DNA of 64,000 bases from Endotrypanum monterogeii (Eukaryota; Euglenozoa; Kinetoplastea; Trypanosomatida; Trypanosomatidae), in contig CM007337.1 in NCBI GenBank assembly GCA_000333855.2, positions 113,688 through 177,687 of the forward strand. Direction: 5' to 3'. Position numbers and translations under genes: made by a program. Under the pieces are notes generated by a model, which did no database searches, was not told the origin of the DNA, and worked only from the letters and a program-made list of their open reading frames with translations. The first letter of the stretch is position 1, and each line of letters begins with the position of its first letter. Shown here piece by piece: positions 22,501 to 32,051 of the stretch.

Positions 22501-22686
22501 CACCTCAAGAATTGCCTCCTCCTTGCGCATCACCGTCATGGACACGTGCTCAGGTGCGATGCCTTCGTAAGGCAGCTTGATGTCGGCCGCATCACTCCGG
22601 CCAAGAATGTACGGCTTACGGATCACCAGTGAGTGGTACGGTGCCGAAGGGCATGGGGAGGAAGTTGAGATGTCTAATACAAACAT
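19507..22686 (-). CDS. FHA and tandem-BRCT protein, candidate NBS1/nibrin
   Basis: A 1059-residue protein with a genuine ATG at 22686. Residues 1-160 look like an FHA domain: YILGR with R30, EHVSM with H47, then LNLGD and VRDGDVLYLG, with an acidic insertion at about 65-105. It runs directly into FHYRPLMVGI, which parallels the FHA-BRCT junction FRIEYEPLVA of human nibrin. Residues 163-250 resemble BRCT1 (DLHRIFEQLGATVV, then IVQPTYVFEWFAAV with W236), and about 296-425 resemble BRCT2. FHA-BRCT-BRCT in this order is the NBS1 architecture, the phosphopeptide-binding partner of MRE11-RAD50 in double-strand-break repair. The rest is mostly disordered: RS-rich near 500, a possibly folded block near 570-690, a Gln/Glu-rich run encoded by CTG/CTC repeats, and a basic C-terminus. 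I do not see the C-terminal MRE11- and ATM-binding motifs of human NBS1. Other FHA-BRCT proteins remain possible. Confidence 0.6.
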   Translation of the reverse strand: MFVLDISTSSPCPSAPYHSLVIRKPYILGRSDAADIKLPYEGIAPEHVSMTVMRKEEAILEVAAATATRAEAIGTEHDGDEPAHHRLGEHDGDTDAKLDAADVAKDMLVVRVSVLCRNADAEIRLGDTVLNLGDSAIVRDGDVLYLGEGIHGRFHYRPLMVGIEADAYPQTYVNDLHRIFEQLGATVVGGPVPPHEIPFTPIGQLYCVAELNDSINCLAALSYGYSIVQPTYVFEWFAAVAKNAATPLSALPAPSRFGVPVRCTTRSATTTYLRPESDTCPFSLFPIPFTAVTNRSRAALFADCVFFFFTDAAATHYWRAVEDCGGAVYGPGDVEAAKEAIHVLVEAQRKAGVSADRLPNNFYIIIDNESEAVLLSSGLESASPELLAFMEEARASSGATHLPVMSDHSLFAALLRNRFYEEPVSLVVTPAPVAGSEYSAAFHDTSDGFKLSSHNLQADGGEGNTEASKARKLRPEKAINGSLPVTARSASRASERHASLLPRSRTRTPSRSQMRSLSRQSARSLSAQAPEQHSEGQPFHVGSGHNSARGASSRRCGGRRRMPSVAVGGVRRFCADFDSLRVRIYIFLVRDEPKLDTAITVYHKNYFVDSDTIEFALEVKAEAAEFMERISDLLADAHCQGAYTEALRRFWRDCRDMDIKAQHLLHCWDRSMPAAALPRRFRSSRGTSVSRHRTGSLRSMTPRGVARVSKSSAPPVPRSASSATSIVNGGVDDVQDAAARMTAWEPHEGKENGEHPALDRNSEGIHSSEALSQAQDNMTEQDVVVGMGCSGTVVSPAASTPRVSPTSPGSSRRRLSTLSPTKFRNRAAPQSFSTKSRPPWVNDFTDNNQSESQPNKPHEQQEQHQEEEQQQQPGESLKSASETPASTPTAYSTLRTRPVAPPLEFATDSPRVVRARSAGRSSNTPARRPSLPGAEVENHKKRLAEGLINLEKRHKEGQNSLTTSHTSVSAEASRTGRTRGANDKKSRTAGASIPEPSPQKKLLLSTSQRAPASARTTQSASASRRHRPSSKGPASAGASNGNNYNQRPLSAVVAVGGSG

Positions 22687-22740
22687 CTTGTCGATAGCCG
22701 CACAGCGTCACCTGCTGCAAAATAAATGCCACGATGCAGA

Positions 22741-22772
<32 letters not shown>

Positions 22773-22974
22773 TGTGGGAAGGGAGGCAAGAGCAATGGTT
22801 GGGAGCTGCCGGATGAGTTGATGTGTGTAGGAAAGGTGAAATATTTTTTTTGTATTTTGAACGTTAAGAAAAGGAATATATATATATATATATATATAAA
22901 TGCTCCAAATACAGTTCGGACGTCGTTTCAGATACGAAGACCGGGAGGGATAAGTGGTAGAATGAGGAAGACCG

Positions 22975-23010
<36 letters not shown>

Positions 23011-23107
23011 GAGAGGGGGAGAGGAGTTCTGTATCTGTGGGACTTGAGAACGTGACTCGTAACTATAATACAGCGCGTTTACCAGCTGCTGTGACACATA
23101 AATATAT

Positions 23108-23138
<31 letters not shown>

Positions 23139-24288
23139 GAGGGGGGGGGACTGGTGATGTATCAAGTCCACCGGAAACCCCTCTCTTGGCTAGCGAATAG
23201 AAGCAACCACCCTGAAGAACAGGACAGCCGGGAATACACCGACCAAACAAACGAAGGCAATAAAGTCGGGTAGGGTATATGGGACCTTAATCAGTGCTGG
23301 ACGAGCGAGGGAAAACAGAAAACAAATCAATAAAAAAAAACAGTTATAAAGATATCACAGAGGAACAGAGGAGGATATCCGACGATCTCCTTTGTCACCG
23401 ACTCGAGAAAAGTTGCAGAAATCCGCATACACACACACACACATACCCACACATATATATTTATAGTATATGTATATGTATATACACACACACACACAGA
23501 GAGAGAGGGAGGTGAAAGAGAGAAGGAGCAAGGGGGAGAGAACGGCAGGTGGATAAAGGCGTGATGTGCTGCGACACCACGAAGAGAAAAAAAAAGTGAA
23601 TAAAGCGTCGCTTCCTGAAAGAACTTCGACTTCTTTTATCCCTTTGATGCAATCTCATTTTGTGACAGCTCCTCCATCGACACTCAAGCGTGACACACAC
23701 ACTTTTTTTCCCTTTCCAATAAGGTCTGTCTGTCTGTCTGTCTGTGTGTGTATATATGTATGTACGCTCTACCGGCAGTGTTTGTCGCACAAAGCGTGTG
23801 AAGCGCGAAGCGAGGGGTACAAGCAAGCACTCACAAAGGCGAGCCAGAGAACGTATGCATAACATCTAACCGTTCCTGGGGTTTATTATTCGGAACATCC
23901 CTTGAGAAAGAGGATACATTTTAGTGCGTCGGAAGCGAAAGTCGGGGTGGGGAGGCGGGGAGGAGGAGATTATGATATCCTCTCCGAGGAAGCCACAGAG
24001 CCCCCCCCACACACACACACACCTTAAATATCAATATATCCCAGCAAAGGATGACCGCGGGAAATCTCCCAAGAGTTGACGCATCAATCGATGTGTGCGC
24101 GAGGTGAAGAAGAGTCTGGACCAGAGATGTCAATAATCAAAAGCTGTGGGGAGAGGTGGCCCTGCACCGCGCTGTCGATGCGGCCAGCGACAGCGGACCT
24201 CTATGTATGTGCCAAAGGTTCATGTGACAGGCATGTGATCACACGGCGACTCAAAAGTATCCAACTTAGTACTTGCAGTCCGCTAGAA
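22687..24288. other. Intergenic region with dense microsatellites
   Basis: No supported gene. (TA)n runs lie at about 22740-22767, 22878-22898 and 22976-23001, (GT)n at about 23115-23138, (CA)n near 23428-23442 and (CTGT)n at about 23721-23745. A weak acceptor (TTTTGCAG on the minus strand, AG at forward 22715-22716) sits about 29 bases upstream of the FHA-BRCT start codon. Confidence 0.65.
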
Positions 24289-24609
24289 CAGTCTGGAGTG
24301 GCCTGAGCTACCCCCGAGGAATTGCATGAAGTGAAGAGATACGAGACAACGGTGTCCGAGTTCAAGACAGCAGTCGTCCTGCGTTGGCCCAACTGATCGC
24401 AGCTGCACAAGTGCACCTTGCGTTGCTTGACGCCACACAAGTGAGCCTGCCACCAAACAGTAGCCCCCCCCCCTCCCGGAGGAAGAGGAAGGCATAAGGG
24501 GGTCAAGTGTGGAGCATCCTCACAGAAACGTATAAAGAAGAAAGGCATACGTTGCTGGGAAAGTAGAAGCTGCTAGCTGCAGACCCTTCCCCTCCCCCCA
24601 CAACACACA
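24289..24609 (-). repeat. Inverted repeat copy 2 (321 bp)
   Basis: Reverse-complement partner of 6792-7112, about 99 percent identical by eye. It starts 111 bases past the end of the methyltransferase coding region on the minus strand, so it would be transcribed as part of that gene's 3' UTR. Confidence 0.95.
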
Positions 24610-24720
24610 ACACCCACACACACACAGCGGATCTCGGTGAAACTTTAAAATGTTTTCCGATCTTGTTCGTTTTTTTTTTTGTCGTTGTTGCTTTTTATTA
24701 ACATGCTTCGTATCATCTCG

Positions 24721-26379
24721 CTACCGCTGCTGCTTCAGCTCTTTCATTCGCTGTAGCATCTCCTTCATTCGGGCGAAGATGGGAAATTTGAAGCGACGCG
24801 TCGCATCCGCGGCGAGCTCCTGTAGTGGCATTCTTTTCGCCTCCACAGTGCGATAAGCCTCAATGCACTCCGCCATGGCAGCGGCGTAGGGAACATGATG
24901 CGAAGCATTGCTGGAGGAATTTCCTTGGTCGGCTGCATCCGATTCTTCACCATTTGTTCCACTCGCGGATGCGCCGTCTGTGACAGAAGATGACGACTGC
25001 GACAGTGCCAACGCCGCGACAGTTGCCTCCTCCCTTTCTATCTGCTGGGCCATCTGCACCATTTTGTTTAGCCGCTCAGCTCTTTCCTGCTCGTTCGCCT
25101 CGATGGCCCCCGTTGCCTCTGCGATCTGCACTTCCAATGCAGATACAGAAGAGCACAGCACAGCTTCTGTGGCAGGAGACGAGTGGTGTTCAGTAGAGTT
25201 GGTAGGCGGCGTCGCTCCCTCTTTGAGGGAAACCAGCTCCTTCGTCAGCTTGGCTCGCTGGTGGCGCAGCTTCATCTGCACATCCATATGACGCTGCATA
25301 GCGTCGATGGAACTCTTAAAGACGTCGAGATTCGCGCGAAGGCGCTGACATGCCTCGTACACAGGGCCAAAGCTCTTGGCACCCGAGCACGTTGTTTCGT
25401 TTGGGCTATCATTGCTGTCGAGCACTGCCTGCTGCACCTCAGCAGGTGGCACATTGCCCTCTGGGTACATGGTGAGTCCCTCCGGGATGTATCCCCACTC
25501 CATCTTCTCGATTGGAATTGTGTCCCAGTTCCTGGCTTCGCGCTCAATAGTCGCGCGCTCCCGGGCCTCAGGATTCTGCGCGAGCTCGTTGTCGCGCTCG
25601 AAGGCAGCGGTGGGAAGCCGCACCTCGCCTTCACGCTTGCGCTGGGCCATCTGAAGCGCGAATTCCTTCTCCGATGAACGCAGGTCATTTGCCATGCTGA
25701 TGGCGGCCCGCATCTTGGGGTCCATCTCATAAAGCTCCGAGTTCGGCTGCGCGAGGCAGGTGGGCTCGTAGGAGAGGAAGCAGACATATTGATAGGTGAG
25801 CTGCTCCACACGAGGCAAGAAGGAAGCGATGAACAGCGGCCGGTCGAGCAGGTTTTCCAACATGGTATGGTTTTCGAGAACTGTGGTGAAAAGAAGCTTA
25901 CCTCCCTCCTTCAGGAGAAATTTTGCTGTCTCTACATAACGCGCCCACACATCCGCCGTGATGAACGGAGGATCAGCGACGACGTAATCGAATGCAGCCA
26001 TATACTGAATGGGCACATGCTCTGGGTGGTGAAAGTCGTAGTGGACGTAGCCCGGGTCACTCGCCCACTGGGAATCATACTCGAACACGCGACTGTTTCC
26101 CCGGAGCTGTGAGAGCCGTGACTCGTCATCGGCCGTCTCATCTCCACGCCGCGCATCCAGTGCAAAAAAAAGAGACGGGGTCGATATAAAAGCGCAGGCG
26201 GTGGCGTGATGACACACCTCTCGCACAAGGTTGTGGATGGTGAGTTGGGAGTACCAGTATTGATTGAACTCGCTTTTGGTGTGAGCCGCATCGAAGGCTC
26301 CACGAGAGCCAACCGGCGCAGTGGAGACAACAACAGCGGCAGCACCACTGAGTTTAGGGCCCGCGTTATCGCTAGACAT
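24721..26379 (-). CDS. EFM5/EEF1AKMT1-type lysine methyltransferase with coiled-coil extension
   Basis: A 552-residue protein. The open frame extends upstream of the splice signal, but the ATG at 26379 (MSSDNAGPKL) follows a poly-T tract and AG, so I start there. Residues about 36-215 match the family once called N6-adenine methyltransferase 2: QYWYS at 40-44, FEYD at 99-102, YDF near 114, and the catalytic-type motif DPPF at 136-139 preceded by FDYVVA. Family members EFM5 in yeast and EEF1AKMT1 in human methylate a lysine of elongation factor eEF1A with S-adenosylmethionine in the cytosol; the same role here is inference. The usual family length is about 215-250 residues. Here about 330 extra residues follow, predicted helical and coiled coil (KLRHQRAKLTKELVSL near 410, EQERAERLNKMVQMAQQIE near 475). 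Confidence 0.85.
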   Translation of the reverse strand: MSSDNAGPKLSGAAAVVVSTAPVGSRGAFDAAHTKSEFNQYWYSQLTIHNLVREVCHHATACAFISTPSLFFALDARRGDETADDESRLSQLRGNSRVFEYDSQWASDPGYVHYDFHHPEHVPIQYMAAFDYVVADPPFITADVWARYVETAKFLLKEGGKLLFTTVLENHTMLENLLDRPLFIASFLPRVEQLTYQYVCFLSYEPTCLAQPNSELYEMDPKMRAAISMANDLRSSEKEFALQMAQRKREGEVRLPTAAFERDNELAQNPEARERATIEREARNWDTIPIEKMEWGYIPEGLTMYPEGNVPPAEVQQAVLDSNDSPNETTCSGAKSFGPVYEACQRLRANLDVFKSSIDAMQRHMDVQMKLRHQRAKLTKELVSLKEGATPPTNSTEHHSSPATEAVLCSSVSALEVQIAEATGAIEANEQERAERLNKMVQMAQQIEREEATVAALALSQSSSSVTDGASASGTNGEESDAADQGNSSSNASHHVPYAAAMAECIEAYRTVEAKRMPLQELAADATRRFKFPIFARMKEMLQRMKELKQQR

Positions 26380-26387
26380 GGCGGACG

Positions 26388-26434
26388 CTGAAGGAAACAC
26401 ACAACTCCAAAGTACACAGTGAAAAAAAAAAAAA
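26388..26434 (-). promoter_or_regulatory. Predicted splice acceptor of methyltransferase gene
   Basis: The minus strand carries a 13-base T run (forward 26422-26434) and a pyrimidine-rich stretch. It ends in CAG (AG at forward 26388-26389), eight bases upstream of the ATG at 26379. It supports choosing that ATG over the longer frame. Confidence 0.6.
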
Positions 26435-26654
26435 TTGAATAAAAGAATGTGAGGAAATGCGGAAGTCTGTGTGTGTGTGTCTGTGTGTGTGGGTGGGGGG
26501 GGGGAGGAGGGTAGACCGCGTTGACAAAACAAAATCGAATTCTTTTGTGCGCGAGATTTCAATTAAACTCGTATGAAGAAAAAAAAAAGAGGTGTGCCGA
26601 TGATGATGTCAGGAAGAAGAGGGGAGCGAGCAATGTGCACGCAGGAGGAGTTCC

Positions 26655-26700
<46 letters not shown>

Positions 26701-27303
26701 ACACATAGACGATATAGCCAGAAGACGAGCTTCACCAATGAGCAAGGGAGATGGCTGCGCTTCGCTCGTATGGCCCTCTGTGGATATGGCGACAGGAAAG
26801 AGAAGGAAAGGGGGAGAACACCATGTCTCCTCCTCACCTCGAACCTGCATGCATGATTGACAGTGCGCCTGTCGCTGTGCTAAAACATAATCATGAATGA
26901 TCATGCACAATCACAGAAACGAAATACAAGAGATTATGATAGAACAACGGGTTTGTGTGTGCGTGTGTGGTTGAACCAAAGAACCTTTGTTTCCCTTCGT
27001 TGCGGTGTTGACGATTTTCGTATGGTCATTTTTACTGACTCTCTGTATGTACGTATGTATGTATGTATGGGAGAGAAAGCTGGGGGAGGGAGGGGGGAGA
27101 AGATCCATGAGCGCGTATATGTCGGTGTGCACCATACCATCAAGACCTCTCGCCCTCCCTGACGCTTTCGCCACTCCCCCTGCCACCCAGAAATCATGAA
27201 AAAAAAAAAGAAACTAAAGAAACAAACCATCTGAAAATTTGCAGTTGAACACGAGGGCATCCTCGCTCTTCTCGACATCACGAAGAAAAAAAAGAAATCT
27301 AAA

Positions 27304-27342
<39 letters not shown>

Positions 27343-27929
27343 CGGGCAGGGGAAAGGAGGGATGAACCATCCTTTCGTGTCTGTCTTTGGGACACAGAGG
27401 CGCAACACAAATGCAGAAAAAAAACTAATTGCATCAACACGCATAACAGATCACACAGACATAAATAAAACATAAAGATACCCTCACAATCCACCTCACA
27501 TACATATAGGCAAAACGACAAAAAAAAAACAAGAAATCTAGCATGCACATCAAACACAGCACACCGCTCGTGGATATGTATATCTATATCTATATCTATA
27601 TCTATACATATACATATATATATATATATGTATGTATATTAAAGCGTTTACGTCAAAATAAAATGATGTCCGTCTATACAAATGTATAGATAACGTGCCG
27701 GACCAACAACACCAGAAACATTGTTTTTTTTTGTTTTCCAGTGTAAAAGTGGGAGGCGCCAACACGGCCCGCTTCCTCTCTCCAACCTCCATGTTCTCTC
27801 TTTTTTTTTTGTTTGTTTTCCTTTCTTTCAAACTTTGTATGAAACATGTGCGTGTCTAGACGACGACGACGAGGAGGAGGAGGAGGGGGAGAAGCTGGTG
27901 CTACACATCTCCTTTTCCCCGCTCGTCGT
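26435..27929. other. Intergenic region with simple repeats
   Basis: No supported gene. (CA)n spans about 26656-26704, (GTAT)n about 27042-27068, (TA)n about 27308-27341, a (TATATC)n array about 27571-27606, and (TA)n about 27614-27630. A GAC/GAG triplet run at 27861-27885 follows. This region holds the 3' UTR of the 1327-residue gene and sequence upstream of the methyltransferase. Confidence 0.65.
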
Positions 27930-30900
27930 TTAGAGATCCATAAGGCTTTTGACAAACGTCCGGTAGTACACCAAGACATCGAGAGGGGGCGGGCGATGTG
28001 CTAAGCCCACTGTCGCTGTCGTTGCCTCGCGGCACGGAAAGTTATCCGTAGCCTCGACGGTCTCCAAAGAATCGTCCATGTTTGCCGTCAGGGCAACCGT
28101 TGCCGTACGCGCGGCGTGGCGCTTCTCCCGTTGAATTAATGCGTATTGTTGGCGTAGTCTTGGGAAGAGCGTCTCCAGTGGCCCCGTCACATTGTCGAAC
28201 TCGTTCACCACACTCAGCTGCGCATGTCCCGCCAGGGACACCTCCGTCCTTACCCCTGCCGGATCGAGGTACTCCTCAGCTCCTGATATCATCCCATCAG
28301 TTGTCCTTCGCCGCTTCTTTGCCGGCTGGGTGAGGTCGAGGTTACAGTCGTGGCGGCTGGCGTTGGTCGCTCCAAGGTGGTGACATGCGTAGCGCTCACC
28401 GAAAACGAGTTTGAATACCTCAAGTACAGTCAAGTAGAACTCCAAATACAGCCCCTCCTCGGCGCGGAGCTGCTGCAGATGCATGACGCGCTCTAGCGTT
28501 CGACTAGGAGACACGCAAGTAGTCGGACGACCACGGCACTGGAGATTTTCGGGCTCGTCCTCCTCATCCACGTTAGCCTCGAGCGCACCGCTCCCTCGAG
28601 ACTGGGTGCGATCGAGTGGACGAGTACTCGAGAATGCAGTGATATTTCTCCCGACTGACGGTGTCGTCTCGTCCGCTTTCACGAACAACCGCTGCGGAAA
28701 CGATGTGCCAATCGCGTGGCGCGGAACTGTCACGGTACGTTGATCAGAATCACCTCCCTCCAGCCTGCTCCGCTGACCGTCAAGTGGTGTCCTTGCCATC
28801 AGGGCGGCGTGACCGTCGCCGCCTCGCGGAGAAGTCAAATGCATTTTCTCTGAGGCACAAGTCGCAAGACCGCCTGAGGTCAGCATGGAGGCCCGCATTG
28901 GTGTGGAGGCCATGGCGCCATCGGCTGTTCGCAGGGACCACGTTGTTGCTGGCATCTGCCGCCGTGCAATGACGAAGTAAGCTACGCGCATAATCGTTTC
29001 CATTGGCAGGACGCCGTGATCCCTCGCATCGTAGCCCTGGAGACGGCGCAGGATGGCGTCAGCAGCGGCACGCAGATGTGGTCGCAGGGCAATGGCCGCA
29101 GATCGCCGCTCCTCCGACCCACGCGCGGCAGAAGCTGGGATGGTCGTCAGCGTAGCCGATGGCGGCGTACAGAGCCCCTCTGCTGTCGGCGTGTGAGTAG
29201 GGAGTATCAGGCTGCGTGTCGGTGTGGGGGGCGCGCTTGATGACGCACCCTTGGTGGTCGATACCTCCGCAGTCGACTGGGCAAGGTGTGCTGAAGCTGC
29301 AGCCGAGGGGGTGTACACTGGCGTAGGGGAATCTTCCGGCGGATGGAAGCTGGCCCGGTGGCTGCGGAGAGTTGAGAGGAGACTTTCCCGTGTGCGGCAG
29401 ACCTCGGCCTGGGCGCGCTTCACGAGGTCCCTCACCTCCTCACTGACACGTACGGACAGCGCTGAGGACGGCGAGGACATCCACGGCGCCGTCTCCACAG
29501 GACTATGAGGCGTCGCGGCGGTGACAGAGGGTGAGGGTGTCGCAGTGCTGTAGCCACCCGGTATAGTTGCCGTCCCTTGGCCAGGCGGTGAGCGTGGAAC
29601 AGCAGACTCCACTATGTCGTCCTTCTTGACGGAGAGAGGGTCGACAGGGGCTGAGACGGAAACCACCGTACGGGCCGCGAGCGGCAGCGATGAAGAAGAT
29701 GGCGCCACAACCTGAGGACGTGCAGGCTCTGGAGAAAAGGATGGCGCAGAGACGGCGGGAGTCGCGGCGTGGCGTACAGTGGCATATTGGGGGAATGAGG
29801 TGCGGCAATGATGGTGCGCGTCGCCTGAGCCGGAGATCGGCAGATGTGCCTCTATACATTCGCCAGCGGTAACGACACCCTCATCGATATTCCTGTGCAA
29901 TTCGTGCGTCGGTAGTCGTGGGTTCGCTGCCTCCGCACGGGCCCCCTCCGCTGCCACCTCCAGCGGCCGCCCCGCCGCAGCTTGGGCAGCATCGATTCCC
30001 ATGGTCACATGTCCCTCGCCTTTGTCCTGGGCATCGGATATCGGCGATGTCTCCCTCTCGCGGTTTCGTAATCGTCGAAGGGGAGTAGGCGTCGAGCCGC
30101 TCACTAACCACAGCGAGCTCGCCGCCGTCGTGGCCACCGTCAGCGACGAACCAGATATGCTGTTCACCATCATAAGAGAGTTGAGAGGCGTCACAGTCGC
30201 CGGATCGCTGTCGACGGTGGCTGGTGGAGCCTCTGCCAGGCCGCCTGGCTGCGCTGATATTGGCACCGTCATTTGAAGGTGCGGCTCGACGATGCTGCAC
30301 AGAGGCAGGGTACTGGGGTGCATGGTGATGCTGTCGAGATTCTCTGTCGTGCAGGAGGCAGTCGTCCGCACAGGTACATTCGCATCTTTGCTCGCCTCAT
30401 CTGAGTTCTCCTCCTCGTGTTGTTGCTGTGTCACACTCCCAGCGCCGTCACGGGCCGGGCACACCGAATCGAGTTCGTATTCGTCTTCCCTGGCATGTGC
30501 CGGCGATACTCTCTTCAATGTCGCTGCGGGTTGCGTGGTTTGAGAGACGGGACGAGGGAAGGGACTCATCATGCTATCACTTCCACTTTGTCGGCAGTCA
30601 CTCTGACTTCTCAGCGACATACCTGCACTCGCGATTGTACAGCAAGCAGTGGTATCAACCCCGTGATGGATATTCATCTTTTTCTCCACCACAACACCGG
30701 AAATAGATCGACCCGCTGAACGCCTAGGTGACACAGCAGTTCCCTCGGCACATCCCGCATTCACGGCGACGAGCGATTCGTTTTGCGTGCGTGCGGCCAT
30801 GACGCCCGCCGGTTTTTGGTGCGTCAAGGGAAATTTGTCCTCCTCCTCGTCGTCCTTGTCGATGACAAGGATGGTGCTGAGACGTGTAGCATCCGCATTG

Positions 30901-31913
30901 GAGTTCGCAGCCGGCAATGCCGCCAACGAGCAGGACTGCGCCTCTTCGGCAACATACAGCGGCAGTCGAGCCTCGACAGCACCCACGTCGCTCCCCATAT
31001 CGGCACTGCTGTGTTGGCGAGAGAGTAGAAACGCGCGACGAGGCGGCGGTGTGGCGCTTCGCACGCACTTCTCATCGCCAAAATCCTCGTCCTTCTTTTC
31101 TTCGGAATCGAAAACCGTTCCCTCATAACCCCTGAGGCGCGAAGCGCTGTGAGTGCCTCGGTACCGCGGCGGCTCCTCATCGAGGTGCTCTGCACCCACG
31201 CTGACTGGAATGCTGAAGTCGCCCTCAAAGTCATCAGACAGAGTTACAGCATGCCTAGGCGCTGGTGACACCGTCATGCTCATCACACGCTGGCTGCAAG
31301 CAGTGGGCTCGTCGTCGGCACCCTTGCCGTAGGGCTTTGGATCTGAAGGCACTGTAAGGACCGTGGCCCCAGACTCCAGCACGTCAAGGGCATCACTGCT
31401 TGCCCTCGTCGCGAAAATGTGCCTTGGATGGTTATGCGGGAACTCCGTGAGAGGGCGATAGTCCGTGTTCACAGGCGGGGAAATGGACGACGAGGAAGGA
31501 GTAGGCTGGTGATGTTGGTGCAACACATGCTGCGGCTGAGAACAGTGATGTGAAAAAGAGTGGGCAGAGCGTGAGCCCGACACAGCTCGGCTGTGGCTTG
31601 CCTTGAGGGATTGGAGAGAGCGCTGCTGCTGAGACGCCTCAACATTCAGATCGCGCGTTTGGAAGAGTGATATCGGGGAGGCGACAGCAGCGCAGCTACA
31701 GCATCCGTCACGGATGCTGTCAGCTGCAACTGTGCCGAGCAGCGGACTCGCTGGCCCGCTTACCGAGCCTGGGAGCATGCTTGTCGTGCTTATGAAGGAG
31801 AGGGAAGCCTCGAGGCGGATGGCAGGCCTGGCTCGCGTCTGAGACATGCTCTCTGAGCTTTCATAATCGCAGTGAATATCCGCATCACTGTGAATATGCC
31901 GAAGTCGCTGCAT
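27930..31913 (-). CDS. Conserved hypothetical protein, low-complexity, 1327 residues
   Basis: The open frame runs to a GTG at 32051, but the first ATG is 31913 (MQRLRHIHSDADIHC) and it lies downstream of a pyrimidine tract and AG. About the first 950 residues are Ser/Ala/Thr/Pro-rich and probably disordered, with scattered acidic patches. The last third looks folded. One segment near residues 1000-1035 (LQGYDARDHGVLPMETIMRV) resembles a degenerate EF-hand loop and helix without enough acidic ligands to expect calcium binding. Another (RAEEGLYLEFYLTVLEVFKLVFGE) is strongly helical. The C-terminus ends in a conserved-looking aromatic stretch, DVLVYYRTFVKSLMDL. A basic KKRRR near residue 1205 could be a nuclear signal. 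No function can be assigned. Confidence 0.82.
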   Translation of the reverse strand: MQRLRHIHSDADIHCDYESSESMSQTRARPAIRLEASLSFISTTSMLPGSVSGPASPLLGTVAADSIRDGCCSCAAVASPISLFQTRDLNVEASQQQRSLQSLKASHSRAVSGSRSAHSFSHHCSQPQHVLHQHHQPTPSSSSISPPVNTDYRPLTEFPHNHPRHIFATRASSDALDVLESGATVLTVPSDPKPYGKGADDEPTACSQRVMSMTVSPAPRHAVTLSDDFEGDFSIPVSVGAEHLDEEPPRYRGTHSASRLRGYEGTVFDSEEKKDEDFGDEKCVRSATPPPRRAFLLSRQHSSADMGSDVGAVEARLPLYVAEEAQSCSLAALPAANSNADATRLSTILVIDKDDEEEDKFPLTHQKPAGVMAARTQNESLVAVNAGCAEGTAVSPRRSAGRSISGVVVEKKMNIHHGVDTTACCTIASAGMSLRSQSDCRQSGSDSMMSPFPRPVSQTTQPAATLKRVSPAHAREDEYELDSVCPARDGAGSVTQQQHEEENSDEASKDANVPVRTTASCTTENLDSITMHPSTLPLCSIVEPHLQMTVPISAQPGGLAEAPPATVDSDPATVTPLNSLMMVNSISGSSLTVATTAASSLWLVSGSTPTPLRRLRNRERETSPISDAQDKGEGHVTMGIDAAQAAAGRPLEVAAEGARAEAANPRLPTHELHRNIDEGVVTAGECIEAHLPISGSGDAHHHCRTSFPQYATVRHAATPAVSAPSFSPEPARPQVVAPSSSSLPLAARTVVSVSAPVDPLSVKKDDIVESAVPRSPPGQGTATIPGGYSTATPSPSVTAATPHSPVETAPWMSSPSSALSVRVSEEVRDLVKRAQAEVCRTRESLLSTLRSHRASFHPPEDSPTPVYTPSAAASAHLAQSTAEVSTTKGASSSAPPTPTRSLILPTHTPTAEGLCTPPSATLTTIPASAARGSEERRSAAIALRPHLRAAADAILRRLQGYDARDHGVLPMETIMRVAYFVIARRQMPATTWSLRTADGAMASTPMRASMLTSGGLATCASEKMHLTSPRGGDGHAALMARTPLDGQRSRLEGGDSDQRTVTVPRHAIGTSFPQRLFVKADETTPSVGRNITAFSSTRPLDRTQSRGSGALEANVDEEDEPENLQCRGRPTTCVSPSRTLERVMHLQQLRAEEGLYLEFYLTVLEVFKLVFGERYACHHLGATNASRHDCNLDLTQPAKKRRRTTDGMISGAEEYLDPAGVRTEVSLAGHAQLSVVNEFDNVTGPLETLFPRLRQQYALIQREKRHAARTATVALTANMDDSLETVEATDNFPCREATTATVGLAHRPPPLDVLVYYRTFVKSLMDL

Positions 31914-31942
31914 CGTATGATTGCACAGTGGTGGCTGAGTGG

Positions 31943-32008
31943 CTACAAGATGGAGATTGCCAACCAGCGCCAAAGATAAATGGAGAGTTGGGAGTGAGGG
32001 AAAGATGA
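31943..32008 (-). promoter_or_regulatory. Predicted splice acceptor of 1327-residue gene
   Basis: On the minus strand a pyrimidine-rich stretch (forward about 31951-32008) ends in CTTGTAG, with the AG at forward 31943-31944, 29 bases upstream of the ATG at 31913. A second AG follows a few bases later. Confidence 0.45.
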
Positions 32009-32051
32009 CCCGCTGCACGATCACGCCTTGAGAACTGCTTTTCAGTGTCAC

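Noticed and set aside
26380..26562. N-terminal extension of the methyltransferase frame
   Set aside because: It crosses a poly-T tract and AG typical of a splice acceptor and has UTR-like composition; the ATG at 26379 is preferred.
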